Below, piece after piece: positions 1-5,477 of a DNA stretch of 9,101 nucleotides; within the stretch, counting starts at the first letter, position 1, and every line of letters starts with the position of its first letter. Position numbers and translations under genes: made by a program. The notes under the pieces are model-generated. The model did no database searches. It was not told the DNA's origin and saw only the letters and a list, made by a program, of their open reading frames with translations. This stretch comes from Bdellovibrionaceae bacterium UBA5009 (GTDB taxonomy: Bacteria > Bdellovibrionota > Bdellovibrionia > Bdellovibrionales > Bdellovibrionaceae): NCBI GenBank assembly GCA_002396665.1, contig DGYJ01000006.1, positions 23,024-32,124 of the forward strand, read 5' to 3'.

Positions 1-581
1 GTAGGTAGAATATGCCAAACCAATACGTGCATAGGAGTGCTATCAACACAAGTAAACTGAACCCCCAATAGACCAAAAGAAACACCACTCATTAGAACCA
101 AAATTCCGACAATATCTCTTTTAAGAACTGCTGCTCTACGAATAAAATAAAAAAGAATTGCTGCCGGCAAGATACTTATAGAAATCATCTCATAAACGCA
201 TGAAAGACCATGGCCCAAATACAAGAATGGGTTTGAGCTCCCTAGAAAGGAGTAGCCTGTAGCAATTATGATCAGGCCAAAAGCAACAAGTGGTAATAGA
301 TAAATATTTTTGGCGCTCAATGACGGTACACTCAGTGAAAACGCGGCCATAATAGACAGCACGCCAAGTATCAAAAGTATGGCCGTATCAAATATGAATT
401 TAGTAGTAAAAACTTGTCCACCTATGTCTATTCTCAACCCCAAAATCGTGATGGCTGCAAACACACATAAAAGACCTGCTGCAACGACCTTGAGCAAATC
501 AACAAATTGAAACCTAACAACTTGCACAGGTTTCAGCTCAGCAACTAGCTCATTGATGAGATTATCAGATTCTGTTTTCAT
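1..581 (-). CDS. NrsF/DUF1109-family membrane anti-sigma factor (partial, C-terminus off the left edge)
   Basis: Translating the minus strand from the ATG at 581-579 gives 193 residues open to the window edge. The start overlaps the sigma-factor stop as ATGA, so the two are probably translationally coupled. The protein has a soluble N-terminus of about 25 residues, then hydrophobic segments near residues 30-50, 63-85, 93-110, 132-148 and 156-176, as expected for a six-helix inner-membrane protein. Two cysteines, C128 (in LSCVYEM) and C178 (in FTCVDSTPMHVLVWH), sit where DUF1109/NrsF proteins carry their two conserved cysteines. The motif S-P-hydrophobic-H-x-hydrophobic-x-WH is characteristic of the family. 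Known members hold their partner ECF sigma factor at the membrane and release it under metal or oxidative stress. The partner is the adjacent sigma gene. Only about the last 15-25 residues should be missing. Family call is firm; the inducing signal is inferred. Confidence 0.85.
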   Translation of the reverse strand, partial: MKTESDNLINELVAELKPVQVVRFQFVDLLKVVAAGLLCVFAAITILGLRIDIGGQVFTTKFIFDTAILLILGVLSIMAAFSLSVPSLSAKNIYLLPLVAFGLIIIATGYSFLGSSNPFLYLGHGLSCVYEMISISILPAAILFYFIRRAAVLKRDIVGILVLMSGVSFGLLGVQFTCVDSTPMHVLVWHILP

Positions 582-1114
582 GATCGAATACCCAAGTAGG
601 TTTTAATATTGAGATAGGCTCTATGCGCGATTACTTTTACATTTGCCTCCGTTAAATTAAGTTGTTTTGCAACCGCATTTATTGACTGTCCGTCAACTTT
701 CATGAGTGTCAGCACGTCTTTTTCTCTCGAGCTGAGGCGGTTGATTGCTTTCTCTAGGTCAATTTTTAAATCAGAGTCAGAATTAGAGACAGCAAACAAA
801 TTCGAAATAGAATTTAAGTCAACTGTGTTTGAGTGCTTTTTCAAACTTCTAATATAATCTACGATCTTGTATTCAGCGATGGCTAAAAACCAACTCATAA
901 AAGATTTGTTGTTGTCATACGTATGTAGCGATTTATGTACGGCCACGAGGATCTCCTGCGTCACTTCATCAATTTCATTTTGATCAAAGATTCGTTTCCT
1001 TAAATAGTTTTTCAAAAATGAGTTTAAACCTTGCAACAGCTCTGTGTAGGAGGCCCCATCGCCATCCTGGGCTTTAGTTATTAGCTGTTTAAAAAGCGTC
1101 TCATTATCTGACAA
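578..1114 (-). CDS. ECF sigma factor, SigF-like, partner of NrsF-type anti-sigma
   Basis: A 178-residue sigma-70-family protein of normal ECF size. Region 2 spans about residues 24-93 (FDQNEIDEVTQEILVAVHKS followed by SFMSWFLAIAEYKIVDYIRS, with the usual W-I/L-A-KIVDYIR signature). Region 4 spans about 121-174 (AINRLSSREKDVLTLMKVDG, then a helix-turn-helix ANAVAK-type segment and NVKVIAHRAY). Regions 1.1 and 3 are absent, as expected for an ECF. The start codon is TTG: the minus strand reads GGAG, 8 nt, then TTG, and no in-frame ATG exists nearby. It overlaps the NrsF-like gene by 4 nt, so sigma and anti-sigma are one transcript. A motif like that recognised by Caulobacter SigF lies just upstream (1134-1158), implying autoregulation. 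That promoter would give a leader of only about 13 nt, just enough for the Shine-Dalgarno. Regulon members are inferred from the mirror promoter on the other strand. Confidence 0.92.
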   Translation of the reverse strand: MSDNETLFKQLITKAQDGDGASYTELLQGLNSFLKNYLRKRIFDQNEIDEVTQEILVAVHKSLHTYDNNKSFMSWFLAIAEYKIVDYIRSLKKHSNTVDLNSISNLFAVSNSDSDLKIDLEKAINRLSSREKDVLTLMKVDGQSINAVAKQLNLTEANVKVIAHRAYLNIKTYLGIRS

Positions 1115-1133
1115 TCTAGCTTCTCCAATTGAG

Positions 1134-1158
1134 TTCGCGGGTTTTTAAAAAAAGTTAC
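1134..1158 (-). promoter_or_regulatory. Predicted ECF promoter of the sigma-nrsF operon
   Basis: On the minus strand GTAACT (1158-1153) is followed after 15 nt by CGAA (1137-1134), then about 19 nt to the TTG start. From memory, Caulobacter SigF, the NrsF partner, uses a GTAACC/CGAA promoter with about 16 nt between elements, so this is a close match for autoregulation. The identical motif appears on the opposite strand with identical spacing, which makes chance unlikely. Transcription start and sigma dependence are inferred. Confidence 0.7.
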
Positions 1159-1173
1159 AAAGTTTGTAACTTT
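1151..1173. repeat. Perfect 23-bp palindrome joining two divergent promoters
   Basis: Half-site AAAGTTACAAA (1151-1161), one central G (1162), then its exact reverse complement (1163-1173). Each arm contains the GTAACT -35-like element of one of the two divergent promoters, with the 5' ends of the elements facing one another 7 bp apart. The palindrome may simply be two mirrored -35 boxes, or could also be read by a dimeric regulator. Symmetry ends at positions 1150 and 1174. Confidence 0.9.
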
Positions 1174-1190
1174 CCTTAAAGCCATGCGAA
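1166..1190 (+). promoter_or_regulatory. Predicted ECF promoter of the thioredoxin-ccdA-barrel operon
   Basis: GTAACT (1166-1171), 15 nt, CGAA (1187-1190), then about 52 nt to the thioredoxin ATG, which has its own Shine-Dalgarno at 1231-1236. The motif is identical in sequence and spacing to that on the other strand driving the sigma gene, so the operon is a likely direct target of the adjacent ECF sigma factor. Confidence 0.7.
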
Positions 1191-1242
1191 TGCACCATAA
1201 ATATTGGTCGTCAGATCAATTAAAACACTAAAGGAGTACTAA

Positions 1243-1623
1243 ATGAAGCTGTTTTCAAGTTTGGTTATGTCTGGAGTTCTTTTACTTTCAATATCTGCTC
1301 TCGCAGATTTCAAGTCTTTTTCAAAAGCCGATTATGACGCGGCCATCAAGTCTGGAGGCCCCGTTGTGGTGGATTTTCACGCAAGCTGGTGTCCGACTTG
1401 TAAAAAGCAAGAACCAATTTTGAATGAGATCGTTGGCATGAAGGGCTACGAAAATGTTGTCGCGCTTAAAGCTGATTATGATAAAGAAAAAGACCTCAAG
1501 AAAAGTCTTAACGTTTCCAAGCAATCAACCGTCGTTGTTTTCAAGGGCGGCAAAGAAGTCGGCCGAAGCACAGGCTCGACATCAAAAGATGAATTGAAAA
1601 AACTGATCGACATGGGGCTTTAA
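1243..1623 (+). CDS. Periplasmic thioredoxin-fold protein (WCPTC active site)
   Basis: A 126-residue protein with a signal peptide (KLF, hydrophobic core to about residue 20, likely cleavage after SALA at 21) and one thioredoxin domain. The active site is ASWCPTCKKQ with C50 and C53, preceded by the strand VVVDFHASW that marks the family. A later STVVVFKGG stands where the cis-Pro strand normally lies, but Thr/Val occupy the expected proline site, so the cis-Pro appears to be missing or displaced. The domain resembles DsbD-gamma or CcdA-partner thioredoxins, which take electrons from a membrane transporter and reduce exported proteins. The start is supported by AAGGAG 6 nt upstream of ATG. 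The next gene begins 1 nt after the stop and encodes exactly such a transporter, so the pair is very likely functional together. The exact substrate is unknown. Confidence 0.88.
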   Translation: MKLFSSLVMSGVLLLSISALADFKSFSKADYDAAIKSGGPVVVDFHASWCPTCKKQEPILNEIVGMKGYENVVALKADYDKEKDLKKSLNVSKQSTVVVFKGGKEVGRSTGSTSKDELKKLIDMGL

Positions 1624-1624
1624 T

Positions 1625-2350
1625 ATGAATTTGCAGCTGGGGTTTTCTTTTATTGCAGGGCTACTGACGACTCTGTCGCCATGTGTTCTGCCAATATTGC
1701 CTTTTTTGTTAGGCAGTGCGCTTAGAAAAAATAAGAAAGCCCCGCTGTATATGATACTAGGCCTAGCGGTGAGTTTTGTTGTCGTTGGATTCACATTAAG
1801 TCGTTTTGGAACTCTTTTAGGGCTTGATGGTGAGCGGATACGACAAGGCTCTGCGATCATTTTAATTTTTACGAGTATTTTCTTTCTATCTAAAAAAATC
1901 CAGGCATTTATATCAGAAAAGCTGACTAAGTTCGCCAGTATCGGAAGTTCTGCGTCCAACAAATGGAAACTCGATGAAACATCCAATTTTGACTCCGTTC
2001 TTTTGGGCGGATTGCTTGGAGTCATCTGGTCGCCCTGTGCGGGACCTACTCTAGGCGTAGCAGTTTCTTTGGCAAGCCAAGAGGGCGCAACGCTTGAGGC
2101 TTTAAAAATAATGATCATCTACGCACTTGGAGCGGCAATTCCAATGTTGCTGATTTCGTATGGATTGAGGTCATTTTTTCAAAAATACCAAGGCAGAATC
2201 ATTGGTTTAGCCGAGAACTCTAAGACATTTTTTGGAATCATTTTGTTGCTTGCAGGCGTATTTATTTTTTTTGGAATTGATAAAACTGTTGAGGCATTCT
2301 TACTTAATTATCTGCCGCAATCATGGGTGGATTTAATTACAAAATACTAA
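1625..2350 (+). CDS. CcdA/DsbD-beta-type membrane thiol-electron transporter
   Basis: A 241-residue protein with six predicted transmembrane segments (about residues 7-30, 40-62, 73-90, 123-148, 157-180 and 202-219). The internal pseudo-repeat typical of the family is visible: LSPCVLPILP in the first helix (C20) and WSPCAGPTLG in the fourth (C138). These two cysteines form the redox pair that accepts electrons from cytoplasmic thioredoxin and hands them to periplasmic partners. Length matches stand-alone CcdA rather than full DsbD, the thioredoxin domain being a separate gene one base upstream. Translation is probably coupled; a G-rich stretch in the end of the thioredoxin gene serves as Shine-Dalgarno. 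It could act in cytochrome c maturation in general, but no cytochrome genes are near, and the predicted stress promoter argues for an envelope thiol-repair role. Confidence 0.9.
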   Translation: MNLQLGFSFIAGLLTTLSPCVLPILPFLLGSALRKNKKAPLYMILGLAVSFVVVGFTLSRFGTLLGLDGERIRQGSAIILIFTSIFFLSKKIQAFISEKLTKFASIGSSASNKWKLDETSNFDSVLLGGLLGVIWSPCAGPTLGVAVSLASQEGATLEALKIMIIYALGAAIPMLLISYGLRSFFQKYQGRIIGLAENSKTFFGIILLLAGVFIFFGIDKTVEAFLLNYLPQSWVDLITKY

Positions 2351-2360
2351 AGGACATATA

Positions 2361-3206
2361 ATGAAAAAATTCTTCATCGCAGCACTTTTACTTTCAGCTT
2401 ACTCCCATGCGTTTGTCAGCGGGCCAAGCTCTGTCAATGCCGGTGAAAACTATGTCAGTATTGGCACTCAAACTGAAAGAGGCAAAGTTGAGCCCAATGA
2501 AAATAGGTCTTCATTTCAAGATGCTCAAATTGATATTTATAAACTCAAATATGTTCGTGGTTTTAATGAATTTTTGGGACTCAGTAGGTCAAACGTGTTT
2601 TTTGAATATGGGAGTTTTAGCAGTGCCAAAGAGCAAATTGGCTCAACTTTGTTTTATGAAAAAGATCAGGGGTCATATTTCACTCTTGGGCTTTCGGGTG
2701 ACATTGTTCATGATCTGGATAAACAGTTTGGATTCTATATTCAGACAACCCCAAGTAGATCGTATAATAAGAATAAGTTTTCAAATCCACGCTTGGATAT
2801 ATTTGCACTTGGCTTAACGTCAGCTTTTAACGTGATAGAAAATTTCTTCCAAAAAAATCTGATACATTTTGGATCTGGAGATGGTTCCGCTCAAAATTCA
2901 TATCTGGCAATTGACACAGGATTTGGGTATCGTCTTAATCACTTAGCTGGGCGTCAATTTACTGTTTCGGGCAGTTTGTTTTTAGAGGCAGACACGTCTG
3001 AACGCAAAGATGCATCATACGATGCTGCCTTTTCGCCGGCAGGTACTCAGGATAGAATTAGAGCATTTAAGCATGGAACGCTGATCGGTGCTGATATTGC
3101 CATTACCAATCAGATGAACTTCAATATTAATTACCTTCAAAAGCTGGGTGGATATGATGCGAGATCCACACAAATTTATACTGCAAACATTGGTCTAAAG
3201 TTTTGA
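2361..3206 (+). CDS. Exported protein, probable outer-membrane beta-barrel
   Basis: A 281-residue protein of unrecognised specific family. It has a clear signal peptide (MKKFF, hydrophobic core, cleavage likely after SHA at 17). The mature part has alternating polar/hydrophobic strands with aromatic and glycine-rich turns, and ends in ANIGLKF, a terminal phenylalanine preceded by alternating residues as expected of a BAM-recognised beta-signal. No cysteine is evident in the mature chain, so it is unlikely to be a direct thiol substrate of the neighbouring redox pair. It starts 10 nt after the ccdA-like stop with AGGA 6 nt before ATG, so it is the third gene of that operon. It may be a stress-induced porin or a structural barrel. 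The barrel assignment rests on composition and termini, not on homology. Confidence 0.7.
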   Translation: MKKFFIAALLLSAYSHAFVSGPSSVNAGENYVSIGTQTERGKVEPNENRSSFQDAQIDIYKLKYVRGFNEFLGLSRSNVFFEYGSFSSAKEQIGSTLFYEKDQGSYFTLGLSGDIVHDLDKQFGFYIQTTPSRSYNKNKFSNPRLDIFALGLTSAFNVIENFFQKNLIHFGSGDGSAQNSYLAIDTGFGYRLNHLAGRQFTVSGSLFLEADTSERKDASYDAAFSPAGTQDRIRAFKHGTLIGADIAITNQMNFNINYLQKLGGYDARSTQIYTANIGLKF

Positions 3207-3226
3207 AAATCTCAAAATGAGACATA

Positions 3227-3258
3227 TGGTGCGGCCAGTTTGAGTAGTTTCGAACTGC
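3227..3258. repeat. Copy 1 of a 32-bp intergenic repeat
   Basis: Begins TGGTGCGGCC and ends TTTCGAACTGC. It matches the copy at 4830-4861 at 29 of 32 positions in the same orientation (differences at repeat positions 8, 13 and 19). It contains an internal imperfect inverted repeat, CAGTTTGA pairing with TCGAACTG. It lies between convergent genes and its right end runs into the terminator hairpin. Read on the minus strand it ends in GCACCA after a TTCGAA segment and so superficially resembles a tRNA 3' end. Confidence 0.7.
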
Positions 3259-3290
3259 GTGTACATTAAATGTATACGCCTATTTGTTCT
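3257..3290 (+). terminator. Candidate terminator of the thioredoxin-ccdA-barrel operon
   Basis: An inverted repeat of GCGTGTACATT (3257-3267) with AATGTATACGC (3269-3279), pairing over 11 bp with one G-T wobble and a one-base centre. It is followed on the plus strand by the T-rich CTATTTGTTCT. It lies about 50 bp after the barrel gene stop and directly before the end of the convergent sigma gene. There is no T tract on the minus side, so it looks one-directional. Confidence 0.55.
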
Positions 3291-4098
3291 AACTAATAAT
3301 TTCTAAGATTTTAGCGAAATCATTTGGCGACTTAAAATGCCCTGTTAATTTATAGTGTGCGGTCGTTCGTTTTGCCTGCTCAATTTTATTTATGTACTGA
3401 AGGATATCCGTTTTATTTCTAGATGACGTAACAAAAGGATATTTAACAAAATCAACTCTTCCGCACGATTTGGCATAATTAAGACGTCTTTTGCATTGGC
3501 ACTTGCCTGAAGAAGAGATCACACCGCAAACCTGGCTTGTAAAGGCCTCGACCATTTCTCTTGATCTCTCAAGTCTTTTTCTAAAATTTGAAGCGGTTAT
3601 ACCCAATACCGCCGCCGCTTCCTTATGCTCAAATTCAAAAATCTCACCCAAAACATATGAAATGCGATGCTCTGGATCTAGGCACTGAAGCAGTGCCGTT
3701 GTGCAGCTAATTCTAATTTCAGCAAGTTGCAATTGGAAATCTGGTGAATTTTTTTCTACATCAGGCGGCTCAATTTGTTCTGATAGTAGGTCTTCTGCAA
3801 AAGATGAAAATGTCAGCCCTTTTACAGAAGCCGAGGATCGTTTTTTGTCAATAATGTGATTCGTCGCAATTTGGAAAACCCATGTCTCAAATTTACTTTT
3901 AAAATTAAATTGCGACAAATGGGTTATCACTTTAATCAGAATTTCCTGACATGCCTCTTGTGAATCTTCCTGCTGCCAGAGCATACGCAAGCAAAGACTG
4001 TAAACTTTGTCTTGAATGGAGCGAATTATTGCCTCAGTTGCTAATTTGTCGCCGTTAACAGCATTTTTAATTAAGTCATCGACGTTGATTTCATCCAT
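3289..4098 (-). CDS. ECF sigma factor with cysteine-rich C-terminal tail
   Basis: A 269-residue protein, about 80-90 residues longer than a plain ECF sigma. Region 2 spans about residues 24-88 (KVYSLCLRMLWQQEDSQEAC and KFETWVFQIATNHIIDKKRS). Region 4 spans about 128-187 (LLQCLDPEHRISYVLGEIFE, HTH EAAAVLGITASNFRKRLERS). After it comes CGVISSSGKCQCKRRLNYAK then SCGRVD (C191, C200, C202, C212). This fits the known group of ECF factors with a C-terminal CGLVNP...CRC-type motif, thought to bind metal or act as a built-in regulatory element. A further tail of about 55 residues is unassigned. The ATG has GGAG 7 nt upstream and lies 18 nt after the stop of an exported NTF2-like gene, so the two form an operon. 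No anti-sigma gene is adjacent, consistent with control by the tail. Confidence 0.85.
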   Translation of the reverse strand: MDEINVDDLIKNAVNGDKLATEAIIRSIQDKVYSLCLRMLWQQEDSQEACQEILIKVITHLSQFNFKSKFETWVFQIATNHIIDKKRSSASVKGLTFSSFAEDLLSEQIEPPDVEKNSPDFQLQLAEIRISCTTALLQCLDPEHRISYVLGEIFEFEHKEAAAVLGITASNFRKRLERSREMVEAFTSQVCGVISSSGKCQCKRRLNYAKSCGRVDFVKYPFVTSSRNKTDILQYINKIEQAKRTTAHYKLTGHFKSPNDFAKILEIIS

Positions 4099-4116
4099 TC
4101 AAGATCTCCAAAGTAT

Positions 4117-4617
4117 TTACTTAGATAGTAAGTGCCCACCATGTGGGTTGTCGATAAGCATCAGCCATTTACCACTTTTCTGCTTTCTGAAAACTGCCAA
4201 AGACAATCCACTTTGCTTAATAGTTTTTCCTGTAGCTGGATCTATCGCCTCCATTGTCCATGGCGATATGTGCAAAGCAATATCCCCGGACTCAACGACC
4301 TCATGCTTTGGCATATCAAACTTGGGCTTCATTGACACATATCCATTCAGAGCCTCACGAAAGGCAGTGCCTGATACACTCATGCCAGGCTGTGCGACAA
4401 GCGTGGCTCCTGGTTCGTATGCTTTTAAGGCCTCTTGTAGGTTTCCTTGCTCCATAGCGGCAGACATATTTTTAACAACTTCAATAATTTCTTCAGTATT
4501 ATTCACGATCTTTTTCTCCTTTGTTTGTGTTTTAGAATGTGCTGAAACTGCAACCAAGCCTGTCATCAAAAAAATGACTAGGTGACACAGAGATCTGCTT
4601 TTAATCAAAAAATTCAT
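4117..4617 (-). CDS. Exported SnoaL/DUF4440-like (NTF2-fold) protein
   Basis: A 166-residue protein. A signal peptide (basic N-terminus, hydrophobic LVIFLMTGLVAVSA, cleavage near residue 26) is followed by an NTF2-like cone-fold domain at about 40-166: helix TEEIIEVVKNMSAAMEQGNL, then EALKAYEPGATLVAQPGMSV with G-x-A-F-R-EAL, and strands GDIALHISPW, GLSLAVFRKQ and GKWLMLIDNP. This pattern matches DUF4440/SnoaL-like proteins, which bind small ligands or serve as sensing modules. GGGAG lies 6 nt before the ATG. It is the first gene of a two-gene operon with the ECF sigma downstream. In ECF41-type sigma factors a SnoaL-like domain is fused to the sigma and regulates it; here a related fold is separate and apparently exported. 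It may be an enzyme, ligand sensor or regulon product. Function unproven. Confidence 0.75.
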   Translation of the reverse strand: MNFLIKSRSLCHLVIFLMTGLVAVSAHSKTQTKEKKIVNNTEEIIEVVKNMSAAMEQGNLQEALKAYEPGATLVAQPGMSVSGTAFREALNGYVSMKPKFDMPKHEVVESGDIALHISPWTMEAIDPATGKTIKQSGLSLAVFRKQKSGKWLMLIDNPHGGHLLSK

Positions 4618-4650
4618 TTGGAACTCCCTTTTTTGGTTTCTATTTATTTA

Positions 4651-4677
4651 GACGTATTTAGGGCAGTCGATGTGACA
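4651..4677 (-). promoter_or_regulatory. Predicted ECF41-like promoter of the NTF2-ECF operon
   Basis: Minus strand TGTCACA (4677-4671), 16 nt, CGTC (4654-4651), then about 33 nt to the ATG. TGTCACA and CGTC are the published consensus elements of ECF41 sigma factors, and CGTC is a common -10 in ECF promoters generally. The site implies that the operon, including its own sigma gene, is driven by an ECF, most simply by itself. Confidence 0.65.
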
Positions 4678-4732
4678 ATAAATCTGAATAAATAAAATCA
4701 AGTCAAAGAGCGGGCTCTTAAATACTTAATGA

Positions 4733-4757
4733 TTCCCTTACAGGCAGCCTGTAGGAA
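4733..4757. repeat. Palindrome with bulge, possible operator or RNA hairpin
   Basis: TACAGGC (4739-4745... centre A at 4746) and GCCTGTA form a perfect 7-bp inverted repeat around a single A. TTCC (4733-4736) can pair further with GGAA (4754-4757), leaving a CT bulge. There is no T tract on either side, so it is not a convincing terminator. It lies about 55 bp upstream of the predicted ECF promoter. Confidence 0.5.
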
Positions 4758-4792
4758 TGAAAATAAACCCAGTTCGAGACCTCTGACTGGGT
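4758..4792 (-). terminator. Candidate terminator downstream of the HxlR-family gene
   Basis: ACCCAGT (4767-4773) and ACTGGGT (4786-4792) form a 7-bp stem with a 12-nt loop. Read on the minus strand the stem is followed directly by TTATTTTCATT. It is about 190 bp past the HxlR stop, which is far, so the link to that gene is inferred. Confidence 0.4.
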
Positions 4793-4829
4793 CGTCTGGC
4801 AAACTATTTTAATCTTTATGTTTTAAAAG

Positions 4830-4861
4830 TGGTGCGCCCAGCTTGAGGAGTTTCGAACTGC
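4830..4861. repeat. Copy 2 of the 32-bp intergenic repeat
   Basis: Begins TGGTGCGCCC and ends TTTCGAACTGC; 29 of 32 positions match copy 1 at 3227-3258, in the same orientation. A weaker relative in the opposite orientation is visible at about 4769-4795 (CAGTTCGAGAC...CTGGG), so this region could form a larger imperfect foldback. Read on the minus strand the copy ends in GGGCGCACCA. Confidence 0.7.
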
Positions 4862-4983
4862 TTGTATTGGCTTTCAAGCTGCCAACTTTTAAGATGGCAT
4901 CATCTGCTAAACAATGGCCATTTTTTCCCTTCGGTTTGTAGGGGAGCTTCGGAGTTGTTTCCAGAACCGATTCCCATTAAATT

Positions 4984-5427
4984 CTATTTTGATAGTACAG
5001 TGAGTTGCGAAAATGGGACGTGCCTACCAGATTCAGATATGAGTTCCATTCTAAACTCGACTTGGGAACCATCGCGTCGATCGATGAATTTAAGTCCGGA
5101 GGGACTATCCGCCGGGACATATTTTTTTCCCCAATACCTAAGCGCTGCTATTATTGGTAAAATATCATTGCCTTTATCGGTCACGAAATAACCAAACCTT
5201 TTCCCGCCTACGTTTAAAGAGGTCGGTCTAAGAATTCGGTGTTTTACCAATTTGCCCAAGCGTTCTGTCAAAATATTTTTCGGAATGTTGAGATTTTTTT
5301 GAAATTCCCCGAACTGACGAGAACCCTCAAAAGCCTCCCTCAGGATGAGAATGGTCCACCACTCGCCTAAGATATCTAGAGTTCTAGCTATAGGACATCT
5401 GGTTTTTTTAAAGCTTGTTTTTTTCAA
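4984..5427 (-). CDS. HxlR-family winged-helix transcriptional regulator
   Basis: A 147-residue protein with a full HxlR (MarR/DUF24-type) winged helix at about residues 11-101. It has CPIARTLDILGEWWTILILR, then SRQFGEFQKNLNIPKNILTE (recognition helix), RLGKLVKHRIL, and a wing ending GGKRFGYFVTDKG. Cysteine 11 is at the position that acts as redox or electrophile sensor in family members such as HypR and YodB; these bind as dimers and usually control the divergent neighbour. The start is TTG at 5427-5425, because an in-frame TAA stands 18 bases upstream and the nearby ATG is out of frame; the Shine-Dalgarno is weak. About 45 residues follow the core domain. It diverges from a TrmO-like gene across a short AT-rich spacer, which is the likely operator region. 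The inducer is unknown. Confidence 0.88.
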   Translation of the reverse strand: MKKTSFKKTRCPIARTLDILGEWWTILILREAFEGSRQFGEFQKNLNIPKNILTERLGKLVKHRILRPTSLNVGGKRFGYFVTDKGNDILPIIAALRYWGKKYVPADSPSGLKFIDRRDGSQVEFRMELISESGRHVPFSQLTVLSK

Positions 5428-5477
5428 TTTTTTCTCATTTTAATATTTAGTTGCTTTATTAAACCATTTATATTAGT

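Larger units (their letters stand above)
4618..4983. other. 366-bp non-coding region between NTF2-like gene and HxlR gene
   Basis: Nothing here looks protein-coding on either strand. From left to right it holds the minus-strand promoter of the NTF2-ECF operon (4651-4677), a palindrome (4733-4757), a hairpin that could terminate the HxlR transcript (4758-4792), repeat copy 2 (4830-4861) and about 120 bp with only short inverted repeats (for example TTGGC...GCCAA at 4866-4884). Confidence 0.7.

Noticed and set aside
310..510. Short plus-strand frame at the left edge
   Set aside because: Antisense to the NrsF-like membrane protein, whose frame is continuous to the edge and carries family motifs.
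1582..2118. Long open frame of 178 codons on the minus strand
   Set aside because: It lies antisense over the ccdA-like gene, which has clear family motifs and a coupled start; the minus-strand product has no recognisable domain.
3227..3258. tRNA gene or tRNA 3' end on the minus strand
   Set aside because: TTCGAA and a GCACCA end are present, but about five extra bases separate the would-be T arm from the acceptor strand, and no D or anticodon arm is found upstream.
3289..4098. Assignment of the second sigma factor to ECF41
   Set aside because: The promoter motif fits, but the C-terminal tail is cysteine-rich and not a fused SnoaL domain, so only similarity of promoter is claimed.
4016..4585. 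Open frame of 189 codons on the plus strand
   Set aside because: Antisense shadow of the NTF2-like gene and the start of the ECF sigma gene, both of which have signal or domain evidence and ribosome-binding sites.
5438..5440. ATG as start of the HxlR-family gene
   Set aside because: It is out of frame with the HxlR coding sequence and meets TGA after three more codons.
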